DNA of 64,000 nt from Burkholderiaceae bacterium DAT-1 (GTDB lineage: Bacteria > Pseudomonadota > Gammaproteobacteria > Burkholderiales > Chitinimonadaceae), in contig JAHRBI010000004.1 in assembly GCA_019084025.1 (NCBI GenBank), positions 186,001-250,000 of the forward strand. The letters run 5' to 3'. Positions 48,086 to 57,260 of the stretch are shown here, one piece after another. Under the pieces are notes generated by a model. The model was given only the letters and a program-made list of their open reading frames with translations, was not told where the DNA came from and did not search any database. Made by a program: the position numbers and the translations under genes. Within the stretch, counting starts at the first letter, position 1. Each line of letters starts with the position of its first letter.

Positions 48086-48172
48086 TTATTTATACCAGTA
48101 CACTTGCCCTTTAGCACAGACCGCTCATGTATCATTTAGCTGGCGTGCATATTTTTTGGTGTATTTTGCAAC

Positions 48173-48200
48173 AAAAAATGCCCGCGTAATTGCGGGCATT
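48173..48200 (-). terminator. Rho-independent terminator of sodB
   Basis: AATGCCCGC and GCGGGCATT pair around a loop AATTAC; on the minus strand TTTTTTG follows. It lies 33 nt past the sodB stop. Confidence 0.88.
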
Positions 48201-48232
48201 AATTATACGAATATTATAAATAACTACTTTAT

Positions 48233-48823
48233 TTAGGCGGCGCGCTGGCTGATGACGTCCCAGTCAACCAGCAGCCAGAATGCTGCCAGGAAGTTCGGAC
48301 GGCTGTTGCGGTAATCGATGTAGTAAGCGTGTTCCCACACATCGACAGTCAACAGTGCGGTATCAGCTGTCGTCAGCGGCGTACCTGCAGCGGAAGTATT
48401 GACGATGTCCAGCGAACCATCCGCTTTCTTGACCAGCCATGTCCAGCCAGAACCGAAGTTGCCGGCTGCAGCTGTGTTGAATGCCGTCTTGAATGCGTCG
48501 AACGAACCCCACTTGGCATTGATCGCGTCAGCCAGTGCACCTGACGGCGCACGCACTTCGCTGTTCGGATTGGGCTTGAAGCCCAGCCAGAAGAAAGTGT
48601 GGTTCCAGACCTGAGCCGCGTTGTTGAACAAGCCACCTGCCGGTGCCTTCTTCACGATCTCTTCCAGAGAAAGCGATGCGTTCTCTGTATCCTTGATCAG
48701 GTTGTTCAGGTTGGTGATATAAGTTTGATGGTGCTTGCCGTAGTGGTATTCCAGCGTTTCGCGGGACATGTGCGGAGCCAGCGCGTCCAGTTCATAAGGC
48801 AGTTTTGGCAGTGTATGTTCCAT
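48233..48823 (-). CDS. sodB: Superoxide dismutase (Fe type)
   Basis: 196 residues from ATG 48823 ([20 protein letters not shown]), with AGGAG upstream. The metal ligands are H in [13 protein letters not shown] in [10 protein letters not shown] and H in [16 protein letters not shown] and the [11 protein letters not shown] context favour iron. It converts superoxide to H2O2 in the cytoplasm. Confidence 0.96.
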   Translation of the reverse strand: MEHTLPKLPYELDALAPHMSRETLEYHYGKHHQTYITNLNNLIKDTENASLSLEEIVKKAPAGGLFNNAAQVWNHTFFWLGFKPNPNSEVRAPSGALADAINAKWGSFDAFKTAFNTAAAGNFGSGWTWLVKKADGSLDIVNTSAAGTPLTTADTALLTVDVWEHAYYIDYRNSRPNFLAAFWLLVDWDVISQRAA

Positions 48824-49026
48824 CTTGGATATCTCCTGTCGGTGCGCCGGGGGCGCATGAAGAAAGTCGGGCAACCTTGAGAGGATAGCCGATCATGGCG
48901 GTTGCGCCAATACCTGACTAAATTACTTTGCTATTGCACGGGCGCTTTGTTTGCAATGGACAAGGCAGTCCTGCGGCCAATGCGGTATGATGGACGCTAT
49001 CCATACACAAAGATGAACAGCCCGCC

Positions 49027-49944
49027 ATGACCTGGTTGTCTATTGTCCTTGCCCTGCTGCTAGAACAGTTTCTACCCATTGCCAAATCCAACCCTGTGCA
49101 CAGTAGCTTCAAATCGTTTGCTGTCACGATCGAACGCAATTTCGATGCCGGGGAATACCGGCATGGGGTGGTTGCGTGGTGTCTGGCAGTCGCACTGCCC
49201 GCGCTACTGACATTGGCCGTATATTGGGGCTTGCATGCCGCTCTCCCCCTGGCTGCGTGGGGGTTCTCGTTTGTTATTCTGTATCTGACCATGGGGTTCC
49301 GTCAGTTCAGCTCGGCGTTTTCGGGTATCTCCGAGGCCTTGAAAACAGGCGAGATTGATGTCGCTCGCCGCTATCTGGCCGCCTGGACGCGTCAATCCAC
49401 CTCAGAACTCGATGTAAACGAAATTTCACGCCTGGCCATCGAGCAAGGGCTGATCGATGCGTACCGTCATGTGTTTGGTCCTCTGTTCTGGTTCTGCTTG
49501 CTTGGGCCTGCGGGCGCCGTGGCATACCGCGCCGCTACAATTGTCGAACGTGAGTGGGGCGAGCGGTTTGTAAGGGTTGACGAACAATTCGGTGCCTTTT
49601 CGCACAGAGTGGCATGGTTGATCGACTGGATTCCGATCCGTTTGACTGCGGCTAGTTTTGCGCTAGTGGGGGATTTTGTCGATGCCGTATATTGCTGGAG
49701 AGGGCAGGCTGATCGCTGGCTTCACGAGGCGTATGGCATTTTGCTGGCTGCTGGCGCAGGGGCAATCGGGGTGCGCATTGGTTTGCCCTTGCGACAGGAT
49801 CATACGGTCAAGTTCCGACCGGAATTGGGCGTAGGAGAGTTGGCTGACCCCGAAGCCCTGGCAGGGGCGGTCGGATTGGTCTGGCGCACGGTGATTTTCT
49901 GGCTGTTTATTGCGGCACTCGTCACTATCGTATTGTGGTTCTAG
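49027..49944 (+). CDS. CobD/CbiB-family membrane protein
   Basis: 305 residues with four to five hydrophobic segments (about 1-15, 55-100, 155-175, 280-305). The CobD/CbiB-type pattern includes MGFRQFSSAFSGISEALKTGEIDVARRYLAAW. In cobalamin makers the family forms adenosylcobinamide; no other cob genes are here, and this subgroup is common in betaproteobacteria near unrelated genes, so the true role is uncertain. Confidence 0.72.
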   Translation: MTWLSIVLALLLEQFLPIAKSNPVHSSFKSFAVTIERNFDAGEYRHGVVAWCLAVALPALLTLAVYWGLHAALPLAAWGFSFVILYLTMGFRQFSSAFSGISEALKTGEIDVARRYLAAWTRQSTSELDVNEISRLAIEQGLIDAYRHVFGPLFWFCLLGPAGAVAYRAATIVEREWGERFVRVDEQFGAFSHRVAWLIDWIPIRLTAASFALVGDFVDAVYCWRGQADRWLHEAYGILLAAGAGAIGVRIGLPLRQDHTVKFRPELGVGELADPEALAGAVGLVWRTVIFWLFIAALVTIVLWF

Positions 49945-50077
49945 CTAGGCGAAGCAAAAAAGTTGCAAAGTGTGTCAACCGGATACGCATGAGGCACGTT
50001 AATGACGTCATGCACGTTCGAATAACGGATGGCATACAAGCACACTATCTACCGGTTAATTCGCAAGGAACACAAAT

Positions 50078-50242
50078 ATGTCCAAAATCATCGCTGCCCT
50101 GATCGCCGCTTCCGTTGCTGTGACTGGTTTTGCTGCAGACGAAGGTACCGCACCTGCTGCTCCGGCCAAGCACGCCAAGAAGCATGTCAAGAAGCATCAC
50201 AAGGCCAAGAAGGCTGCAAAGGCTGCTGCTCCGCAGATGTAA
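50078..50242 (+). CDS. Small exported Lys/Ala/His-rich basic protein
   Basis: 54 residues from ATG 50078, with AAGGA upstream. The signal peptide MSKIIAALIAASVAVTGFAA is followed by a highly basic mature part with KHAKKHVKKHHKAKKAAKAA. It resembles acid-shock (Asr-like) and other basic periplasmic peptides in composition only. It has its own terminator. Confidence 0.72.
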   Translation: MSKIIAALIAASVAVTGFAADEGTAPAAPAKHAKKHVKKHHKAKKAAKAAAPQM

Positions 50243-50262
50243 TCGGAGGCGTCATCAAGCGC

Positions 50263-50290
50263 AAAGGACGACCGAGGTCGTCCTTTTTTT
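50263..50290 (+). terminator. Rho-independent terminator after the basic peptide gene
   Basis: AAAGGACGACC and GGTCGTCCTTT pair around a short GA loop with TTTTT following. Confidence 0.9.
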
Positions 50291-50372
50291 GTACGTGCCG
50301 CCCTCATTCAGTCGTGCAAAGCAATGCCTGAACTATGCTGAGAAGATCTGCATTACAAGGAGAATCGGCATC

Positions 50373-50633
50373 ATGACAAGCATGCACAGACCCGGTGCCA
50401 GGTTTCGCGTTCAAATCAATCCGACGGGAAAGGCAGCCGTTTCCCGCCCGATGGTGCGTACGGTGAGCGGAAGCTCACGCATTGTAGCCATGATCGGTAT
50501 GATGCTGTACTGGGGTGTGTGGAGTGGCTGGATGGATTGGGGAAAGACAGGACTGGATGCAGCCATGTTTGTCTGCCTGCTCTGCCAGATTCCCCTGTTA
50601 TTGCAATGGCTCAGGCGCTCGAGAGTTCGTTAA
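50373..50633 (+). CDS. Small hypothetical protein with two possible membrane helices
   Basis: 86 residues from ATG 50373, with AAGGAG upstream. A basic N-terminus ([21 protein letters not shown]) precedes hydrophobic segments at about 38-56 and 62-78. The 3' end overlaps that of the convergent tsaD by 23 nt. No family recognised. Confidence 0.58.
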   Translation: MTSMHRPGARFRVQINPTGKAAVSRPMVRTVSGSSRIVAMIGMMLYWGVWSGWMDWGKTGLDAAMFVCLLCQIPLLLQWLRRSRVR

Positions 50634-51627
50634 GCGGCCAGCGAGGACGTACCTTGAATGGCCCGGCCGGGCGCGTTTCTCCAAGCCGCATGGCACCTGC
50701 AAATGCGATCATGGCACCATTATCGGTGCAAAGATCTAGCGGCGGATAATAGACCTTGAACTTGCGGCGTACGGCCAGTCGATCAAGCTCAGCACGAAGT
50801 TGCCGATTAGCACCCACTCCCCCCGCGACAACCAGCTGAGACATACCTGTCTGCTTGAGAGCCGCCAGACATTTTTTGCTCAGTACCTCAACAACTGCTA
50901 CCTGAAATGCTGCGCAGATATCTGCAATGGTGGTCTGGTCAAGTTGATCACCCTGCTTGTTTTTGAGTGTGAGTACGGCCGTTTTGAGACCTGCAAAGCT
51001 GAAGTCCAGATCGCCCGAGTGCAGCATGGGGCGGGGAAGCTCGAAGCGTTGCGGACTGCCGGTGTCAGCCAGCTTGGACAGGGCCGGGCCCCCGGGATAG
51101 CCAAGACCCAGCAGTTTGGCTGTTTTATCGAATGCCTCACCGGCAGCATCGTCTAGCGTCTCTCCGAGGATTTCATACTGACCAATACCACGTACCGCCA
51201 TAAGCTGTGTATGACCACCGGATACCAGCAATGCTACGAACGGGAAGTCCGGACGCGGCTCGGCCAGTAGTGGCGAAAGCAAATGGCCTTCCAGGTGATG
51301 TACGCTGATCACCGGTTTGCCGAGTGCGACGCCCAGGCCGTTGGCCGTGGCTGCTGCAACCATTAAGGCGCCCGACAGACCGGGGCCTTCTGTGTAGGCG
51401 ATGGCATCGATATCGCCAAGCTGCTTGCCGGACTCTTTCAGGCATGCATCCGTAAGTGGCAGTACGCGGCGGATATGGTCGCGCGATGCCAGCTCGGGTA
51501 CTACGCCACCGTATTCGGCATGCATGGCCATTTGCGTATGCAGGTGATGAGCCAGCAAGCCAGACTCGGTGTCGTACAAGGCCACACCTGTTTCATCGCA
51601 AGAGGATTCGATTCCTAATACCAGCAC
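50611..51627 (-). CDS. tsaD: tRNA N6-threonylcarbamoyladenosine transferase
   Basis: 338 residues, full length. The metal motif is [11 protein letters not shown], the ATP motif near the N-terminus is [19 protein letters not shown] and the signature [14 protein letters not shown] is near residue 270. It transfers the threonylcarbamoyl group to A37 of ANN-decoding tRNAs with TsaB and TsaE. Confidence 0.97.
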   Translation of the reverse strand: MLVLGIESSCDETGVALYDTESGLLAHHLHTQMAMHAEYGGVVPELASRDHIRRVLPLTDACLKESGKQLGDIDAIAYTEGPGLSGALMVAAATANGLGVALGKPVISVHHLEGHLLSPLLAEPRPDFPFVALLVSGGHTQLMAVRGIGQYEILGETLDDAAGEAFDKTAKLLGLGYPGGPALSKLADTGSPQRFELPRPMLHSGDLDFSFAGLKTAVLTLKNKQGDQLDQTTIADICAAFQVAVVEVLSKKCLAALKQTGMSQLVVAGGVGANRQLRAELDRLAVRRKFKVYYPPLDLCTDNGAMIAFAGAMRLGETRPAGPFKVRPRWPLNELSSA

Positions 51628-51649
51628 AGTGATGTTCTCTATCTTTCGT

Positions 51650-52837
51650 TTAACTGAGCTTTCTCAGCAATAAACCCTTGAGGTAATCACCCTCCGGGAA
51701 GCTCAGCGCGACGGGATGATCGATATCGGCAGTGAAGCGCTCAATGATTTGCGCATCAGCATGTGCATCCCAAGCTGCACCGACAATGATTTTCTGAAAT
51801 AAATCTGCACTCATTCCGCCGGAGCAGGTAAAAGTGGCCAGATAGCCACCCGGGCGCAACAGTTTGAATGCCCACAAATTGATATCTTTGTATGCACGCG
51901 CCGCACGTTCGACATGTTGCGCAGTGGGGGCGAACTTGGGCGGATCGAGAATAATCAGATCGTAGGATTTGCCCATGTCGCGCAGTTTGCGCAAGTGCTG
52001 AAACACATCTGCTTCCACCCATTCGGCACAATCGGCATTGAGATGAGTGTTCAGTGTCAGATTGGTGCGTGCTGCAGCGATAATCTCGGGTGAGCTATCA
52101 ATCGACGTGACATGCTTTGCGCCACCAGCAAGCGCGGCCAGTGAAAATCCGCCGGTATAGCAAAAGCAGTTCAGCACCTCGCGGTCACGGGCGAGCTCTC
52201 CGATGCGGCGACGATTCTTGCGCTGATCGAGATAGTAGCCCGTCTTCTGACCCGCTGCGATATCTACGCGGTAGCGCAGGCCATTTTCCTCGATGTCTAC
52301 GCTGGCCGGCAAGGTTCCGCGCAAGAGGCCTGTTTTCGGCGGGAGGCCTTCCAGTTCTCGGACATCGGCATCGGAGCGCTCGAATATGTGTGGGATACCG
52401 GTTTCTTCGGTCAGGATATCCAGCAAGGTTTCACGCCAGTATTCTGCGCCCGCCGATAAGCATTGCACAACCAGCATGTCACCATATTGATCGACCACGA
52501 CGCCGGGCAGTCCATCTGATTCGCCATGTAATAATCGGGCTGCATTGCCATGAGACGCCAATTCACGGCGTGCGGCAATCGCACGGCGAATCCGTGTACG
52601 GAAAAACGACGCGTCTACGGGCTCATTTTCCAGAAAGCTCCAGACGCGAACGCGAATTTGCGAGGTATCGCACCAGGCGCCCCAGCCTAGAAAGCGGCCA
52701 TCATGGGCGATGACACGTACTGTTTCACCCGCTACGGGTTCGCCTTCGGTTTTGGCAATGGCACCAGAAAAAATCCAGGGATGACGGTGTAACGAGGATT
52801 TCTCGCGCCCCGCCTTGATGTGAACGGTCATGGTCAT
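51650..52837 (-). CDS. rlmI: 23S rRNA (cytosine1962-C5)-methyltransferase RlmI-like
   Basis: 395 residues. A PUA domain (about 1-75, starting [26 protein letters not shown]) is followed by a RlmI-like EEHEE region and a Rossmann MTase domain: [20 protein letters not shown] for [11 protein letters not shown] for catalysis and FTCSGGMS with the catalytic Cys. It lies 22 nt upstream of tsaD. Confidence 0.9.
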   Translation of the reverse strand: MTMTVHIKAGREKSSLHRHPWIFSGAIAKTEGEPVAGETVRVIAHDGRFLGWGAWCDTSQIRVRVWSFLENEPVDASFFRTRIRRAIAARRELASHGNAARLLHGESDGLPGVVVDQYGDMLVVQCLSAGAEYWRETLLDILTEETGIPHIFERSDADVRELEGLPPKTGLLRGTLPASVDIEENGLRYRVDIAAGQKTGYYLDQRKNRRRIGELARDREVLNCFCYTGGFSLAALAGGAKHVTSIDSSPEIIAAARTNLTLNTHLNADCAEWVEADVFQHLRKLRDMGKSYDLIILDPPKFAPTAQHVERAARAYKDINLWAFKLLRPGGYLATFTCSGGMSADLFQKIIVGAAWDAHADAQIIERFTADIDHPVALSFPEGDYLKGLLLRKLS

Positions 52838-53028
52838 ATCAGGCTTTCGATCAGCCTGCCGGAGGTTCGGCAGACAGTAACTGTCGTGATTTCGTCAAGT
52901 AAGGACATTCAAACTCATGTAAGAATGCCGAGTAACCCTGCATTATGACGGCAGGGCTTCTACAGGTCAAAGCTGGTGGTCAGATAGTACCAATGTGCAT
53001 TTAATGATGATGCGCGGCTAATTTCGGG

Positions 53029-53340
53029 TTACAGAGAAAAAGCCGTGTCAGCGTGTGCACTCACGAGTGCGGATAATTGTGCGGTAAGTAACCCGTCATC
53101 ACGGGTGTTTCGCCAAACATGATCCGCGTATTTGTAATGAAATCCGCCGGAACGTGCCGCTACCCAGATTTCGCGGTTGGGTGTATGGCGATTGATGATC
53201 ACCTTGGCGCCATCATCGAAAGATAGTTCCATGACACCACCTGTGACATTGATGTCGCAGTCAATGGATTGCGCATCAAGCGCCGATTCAATGCGTTCGA
53301 ACATGGCATCGGCCAGCTCGAGGAAGTCGCTTTCGTTCAT
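53029..53340 (-). CDS. cyaY: Iron-sulfur cluster assembly protein CyaY (bacterial frataxin)
   Basis: 103 residues from ATG 53340 (MNESDFLELADAMFERIE), the usual size; an ATG at 53376 would add MSDTNNLSPFLP and cannot be excluded. The frataxin fold is seen in GGVMELSFDDGAKVIINRHTP and EIWVAARSGGFHYKY. CyaY binds iron and regulates IscS. It diverges from lptM, a conserved pairing. Confidence 0.92.
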   Translation of the reverse strand: MNESDFLELADAMFERIESALDAQSIDCDINVTGGVMELSFDDGAKVIINRHTPNREIWVAARSGGFHYKYADHVWRNTRDDGLLTAQLSALVSAHADTAFSL

Positions 53341-53405
53341 TGGCAGAAAAGGAGAGAGGTTGTTAGTATCTGACATTCTGCCATAAACACAGATCAAGCT
53401 CTCTC

Positions 53406-53528
53406 ATGAAAATGCCCGTTCGCCTCATTCTGGCCACTTTGACCGCTGTGGCATTGCTTTCTGCATGTGGCTTTAAAGGACCGCTCACCATGCCACCTGC
53501 GGAGCCATCAAAAGCTTCAAGTAAATAA
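53406..53528 (+). CDS. lptM: LPS-assembly lipoprotein LptM (YifL family)
   Basis: 40 residues from ATG 53406. A signal peptide with lipobox LLSACGFKGPL is followed by a Pro-rich end; CGFKGPL is the YifL/LptM signature. LptM stabilises the LptDE translocon in E. coli. It diverges from cyaY as in many proteobacteria; dapF/lysA, its usual next neighbours, are not here. Confidence 0.88.
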   Translation: MKMPVRLILATLTAVALLSACGFKGPLTMPPAEPSKASSK

Positions 53529-53548
53529 ATTAGCGCCGTTAGACGTAA

Positions 53549-53576
53549 AAAAGCCCGCGATTCACGCGGGCTTTTT
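53549..53576. terminator. Bidirectional terminator between lptM and the cytochrome gene
   Basis: AAAAGCCCGCG and CGCGGGCTTTT pair around ATTCA, with A and T runs on either side, serving both convergent genes. Confidence 0.9.
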
Positions 53577-53593
53577 GCTGCAACAGACTCGAG

Positions 53594-54361
53594 TTACTTC
53601 GAGTTGCTGACCATGTATTCAACGGCAGTGCGGAACTCTTCATCGCTGCCTGCAAAGCCACCCTTAGGTGGCATGGCGTTTTTGCCCTTGATTGCGCTTG
53701 CAACCAGTGCGTCGAGACCCTGACCGACGCGTGGAGCCCAGGCTGCCTTGTCACCAAACTTCGGTGCGCCTGCTGCGCCGGTTGCATGGCACGCCATACA
53801 TACGCTGTCGTAGATTTCCTTGCCCTTGGCGGCCGGATCAGCCTTGGCTTGTGCGCCACCAGCAGCTGCACCTGGTTCGGTGAACTTGGCACCGCCAGCA
53901 TTGCCCATGAAGGCAACGGCACGCGCGACTTCATCATCGGTCAGATCGGCTGCGCCACCCTTGGCTGGCATGGCATTGAAGCCCTTCAGTGCGTGATCAA
54001 CCAAGGTCTGGAAGCCCTTGCTGATGCGAGCGCCCCATGCAGCAGCGTCGCCAAACTTCGGCGAGCCAGCCAGACCCGCGCCGTGACAGGATACGCACAC
54101 GCTTTCGTAAACGGCCTTGCCTGTACGGCTACCAGGTGGGCCGGATTCATCCAGCTTGCTCAGACCTGCAGGTTGCAGACGCGCTGCAATGGCTTCGTTG
54201 GTCATGGTGCCGCTGGCGGCGTTGGTGTTGATGCCACCGGTAATCAGTTTGACGATCAGGCTGATGAGAATAATCAGGAGGATCAGGCCCACGAGAGCGG
54301 GCACGACCATTCCAATCGCACCTTTTCCATTGTCGTGGTTCGCGCCGTTCGGTTCGCTCAT
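53594..54361 (-). CDS. Membrane-anchored diheme cytochrome c (c5/class I)
   Basis: 255 residues from ATG 54361, with AAGGA upstream; the longer frame would read into the tRNA region. An uncleaved N-terminal helix (about 17-42, VVPALVGLILLIILISLIVK) is followed by two cytochrome c domains with CVSCHGAGL and CMACHATGA. Each has a downstream Met in MPAKGG or MPPKGG as the axial ligand. It is an electron carrier of the periplasm, homologous to cytochrome c5/c4 types. Confidence 0.92.
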   Translation of the reverse strand: MSEPNGANHDNGKGAIGMVVPALVGLILLIILISLIVKLITGGINTNAASGTMTNEAIAARLQPAGLSKLDESGPPGSRTGKAVYESVCVSCHGAGLAGSPKFGDAAAWGARISKGFQTLVDHALKGFNAMPAKGGAADLTDDEVARAVAFMGNAGGAKFTEPGAAAGGAQAKADPAAKGKEIYDSVCMACHATGAAGAPKFGDKAAWAPRVGQGLDALVASAIKGKNAMPPKGGFAGSDEEFRTAVEYMVSNSK

Positions 54362-54507
54362 GCTGCCATCCTTATATAGGGTTCGGTTGGTCGAAGAATT
54401 CGTAAACCCTGCGATTATAGCGGGATTATGGACGATCATAAACCTGTATGGCGCAGTTGCTGGACGGCGTTGTGAAAAGGCGCTATGCTTTCGGCCTCTC
54501 GCGCAAT

Positions 54508-54584
54508 GCACCCATAGCTCAGTTGGATAGAGTGTCAGTTTCCGAAGCTGAAGGTCGCAGGTTCGATCCCTGCTGGGTGCGCCA
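54508..54584 (+). tRNA. tRNA-Arg(CCG)
   Basis: 77 nt with encoded CCA; starts GCACCCATAGCTCAGTTGG. The anticodon loop TTCCGAA gives CCG. Accessory DNA starts right after its 3' end, a typical integration site. Confidence 0.95.
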
Positions 54585-55457
54585 GAATAATCAACGGGTT
54601 ACAACTGAAAGGTTGTAGCCCGTTGTCGTTTTTGGGGTGCTGGGTATGACAGGGGGTATGACATGGAATTGACGTACTTTGCTTGTCGCTGCAGGATTGA
54701 ACAGCGTTAGGATCTGCAACTAACTTCATGTGATTAGATTTTGCCTTGGCTGGCGTCTTGATGAAGGTGCTCAACTTAGAGGTAATAAATTATGTGCGGG
54801 TTCGAAGGCTTGTACTGGTTGTCGTCGGTTTTTCGGCCTGAACGGAAGTTGATCCAACTGTCATTGTCAGGCAGCATTGCTGCTGGTCACCATCCGTTCA
54901 ATCTCTAACGTCACACATTTCCAAACAGATCGATTACCCGCAAAGTGCTTAGCTGGGGATTAATGGTCATACCATTTGTTAGTGGAAATGTTTGTTCGTT
55001 AGGATGGCTACTCTGTCCTGATGCGCTTACTCACGGTAGCGCCGACGTACGGGCAATCGAAATTCCTTTGCGAGCCTGATCCAAGCGTGCCCGAGCCGCC
55101 GCAATATTCTGATTTTCGGATTGAGCCCACTCAATAGGCGAAGGTATTTCTAGGTCGTCAAACTTACTCCACCACGAGGTGAACTCATTGAACGATTGGT
55201 GCATAGCGGACTTGACCGCAACATTGCAGGTCCATGAGGTATTTTAGCTTTGTAGCCGGCCTTCTGCAAAGCGAGGGAAAGGGTAGGCGACTAATCGAGA
55301 GGGAAGGTATTGCGACGCCTGAGTCAAGGATTGACAGATAGCCCGCTTCATCCACGATGACTCCCTCAATCTAATCAGCTAAGCGGCGATAGGTCAGTTC
55401 CCCAATTTCTACGAAATATGGCCACTGACTGTTTAAAAAAATAAAGGAAATGCTGTC
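54585..55457. other. Decayed island border, no intact gene
   Basis: 873 nt without an intact gene. Just after the tRNA the sequence GGGTATGACAGGGGGTATGACA resembles the DNA before P4-type integrases, and short plus-strand pieces read like eroded integrase N-terminus (ELTYFACR near 54665, then EGLYWLSSVF near 54810). On the minus strand about 55033-55206 an open stretch reads MHQSFNEFTSWWSKFDDLEI and ends ARTSALP, with a further out-of-frame part reading LQKAGYKAKIPHGPAM near 55230-55275. All this looks like remnants, not working genes. Confidence 0.5.
55033..55230 (-). pseudogene. Possible degraded minus-strand gene fragment
   Basis: A 60-odd residue open stretch (VAVKSAMHQSFNEFTSWWSK, later ENQNIAAARARLDQARKG) ends at TGA 55033. 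Upstream it is blocked by TAA and the coding signal appears to continue in another frame. The parent family was not recognised. Confidence 0.35.
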
Positions 55458-56564
55458 ATGACAAAGTCTCTCGTAGATCATGCAGTTGAACAGTTGGCCC
55501 GGCACTGGGCAGTGCCTTTTCTGCCCGGTCAGTCACATTTCGATGTGGCTATGCGTTATGCCCTGGAACAGTTTGAGACGACATTACGTGGAACTGCATA
55601 TCAAGCTGACGAAACCTCTAAGATAGTTGTTCCTCTCGATATTGGGGAAGAGGAACGAACTGCTTCCCTTATAGGCTTTCTCAGTTCTTCGTTGAGCACT
55701 TTCCATCTTCTCGGGGCGTTAGGAGGCCAAGATGCGAATCTTGCCGAGTTGAAATGGGGTATCCAAGGAAAGGCCGCAGAGTCCCGAAGTGGCGGAGATT
55801 TTGGTCTGGCCGTTGAGTTTGAAGGACCGGATGCTCAGGTCTACTTTGCATTGGCTTTTTTTCAAGCCAAGAGTTTGGACTCAAAGGGCATGCTTGATGT
55901 GGGGCGGGCAGCGAGCGCCTATAGGAGGGATGGAGCAGATTTGGGGCTGAGAAATAGAGCCAATTGCCAGCTCTATGAGTTCCTCACTGCGCCAGAGAAG
56001 ATGCAGGACAAAATGCCAATCCCTGGGGGATTTCAGCTGTTAAACCTTATATTCACCCAAAATGACGGACAGGTCGCTAGCGGAAGCGATGCCAACTGGG
56101 TTCATTATGTGGGGTGGGACAAGGTCAACGGCAACGCACTTTATGTGCCCCTGAAAACGGTCGTTTCAAAGCTGCGTCAAAAATTTGCTACCGCTGACCC
56201 CAAATTTCCGGCTGCTGGAAACAAATGGTGCAGTGACTGGCCTGGCGGCAAGCTGAATCTCGGGGATGAACTTGGGAGTCTTCATGACCTTTTGCGGATC
56301 GAACACATATGTGCCGGAAAGAACTGGTTGCATGTCAATGCACCAACTGCGGAAACGTTGATCGGGGAGCTTATGAAGCTAGGGCAGAGATGGTACTTTG
56401 CGGGGCGTGCTGGAGCAGACGGGTTGGCAGCTAATTTGGCGGCGCGGAACGACACCGTTTTCAAGGCGCCGACCGCGCCCGCGATTGAGGCGGCTCAAGC
56501 GAACGCTTATGAGGCCGCCAAGACTCTAGACAATACTCAGTCAACAAGCCCTAGCATGCCGTAA
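55458..56564 (+). CDS. Island protein with a possible PD-(D/E)XK nuclease core
   Basis: 368 residues from ATG 55458, with AAAGGAA upstream. No family recognised with certainty. The stretch SGGDFGLAVEF (D near residue 114), then YFALAFFQAKSL (Q136-A-K138) matches the D...(E/Q)xK pattern of restriction-like nucleases. The C-terminal 40 residues are Ala-rich and low in complexity. It stands alone, 696 nt upstream of the GTPase operon, in the same island. It might be a nuclease effector or a mobile-element protein; the call rests on one short motif. Confidence 0.5.
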   Translation: MTKSLVDHAVEQLARHWAVPFLPGQSHFDVAMRYALEQFETTLRGTAYQADETSKIVVPLDIGEEERTASLIGFLSSSLSTFHLLGALGGQDANLAELKWGIQGKAAESRSGGDFGLAVEFEGPDAQVYFALAFFQAKSLDSKGMLDVGRAASAYRRDGADLGLRNRANCQLYEFLTAPEKMQDKMPIPGGFQLLNLIFTQNDGQVASGSDANWVHYVGWDKVNGNALYVPLKTVVSKLRQKFATADPKFPAAGNKWCSDWPGGKLNLGDELGSLHDLLRIEHICAGKNWLHVNAPTAETLIGELMKLGQRWYFAGRAGADGLAANLAARNDTVFKAPTAPAIEAAQANAYEAAKTLDNTQSTSPSMP

Positions 56565-57260
56565 CAATCGAAATCATCTAGTCAAAATTCTTGACGCAAC
56601 GACAACCATTGCGTTGCAGAATTGTTCAACGTCCAGAAAGATTAGAAATCCGCAGCCTTCCTTCGGTCATTTAATCGGATCGGTACCGCAAGGAAGGCGA
56701 GCGAATTTGGACAGTAACGCTTTGTCATGAGTTCGAACATGGCGTGAACTGCTTCATGACAGGAAACCCGTCGGGGTTATCCCAACTTTAGCTTTGTGGG
56801 TAGCCATGCTGGATTCCGTCAAAAGTCTTCCATTTATTATCGTGGCAAACCCGCTGTTAGTTTTCACTTACGGGCATAATCGCTCATAAAAGCGTCCGAG
56901 AGAAAGGAGATGTGCCACATCGAACTTCGTGCGAATTTCGGTCAGTTTGGTCTCAAGTGCCGGCGTCAATGGCCCTTTCAATAGTCTCAATACCATCGGT
57001 GAAGGTGTGCAATACCGTACGAAACGTCAGAGTCTTAGCTGCCGGTGGTGGCTGCTCAGCTGACCGGCCGGTGATTAGTTGATTCCCAACGCTGAGCCGA
57101 CACGAAAAAAGCTATGTAACTCCCATGCTAACCTCCTCTTCGAAGTAAATTTTAGGATTTGAGGGCGTTGTGAATAAGAGGAAATGACAGGTAATATCCT
57201 TGATATAAAACTTCCATGTTTTATGCACTTCTTTTAAAAACTTAATATCGGTGATGATGT
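56565..57260. other. Non-coding and decayed DNA before the GTPase operon
   Basis: No intact gene. An inverted repeat GCCTTCCTTCGGT / ACCGCAAGGAAGGC spans 56655-56698 without a T-run. On the minus strand about 56880-57025 a frameshifted coding remnant reads VLHTFTDGIETIERAIDAG and, after a frame change, TKLTEIRTKFDVAHLLSLG. The AT-rich last 90 nt probably hold the promoter of the operon at 57261, but no clear -35/-10 pair can be named. Confidence 0.5.

Noticed and set aside
52838-53028. Inverted repeat CCCTGC...GCAGGG near 52935 as terminator
   Set aside because: No T-run on either strand and the loop is long, so it was not listed as a terminator.
54535-54774. Minus-strand 79-codon open frame over the tRNA-Arg 3' end
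   Set aside because: Its C-terminal part is only the antisense of the tRNA, a common artefact, and no ribosome site is present.
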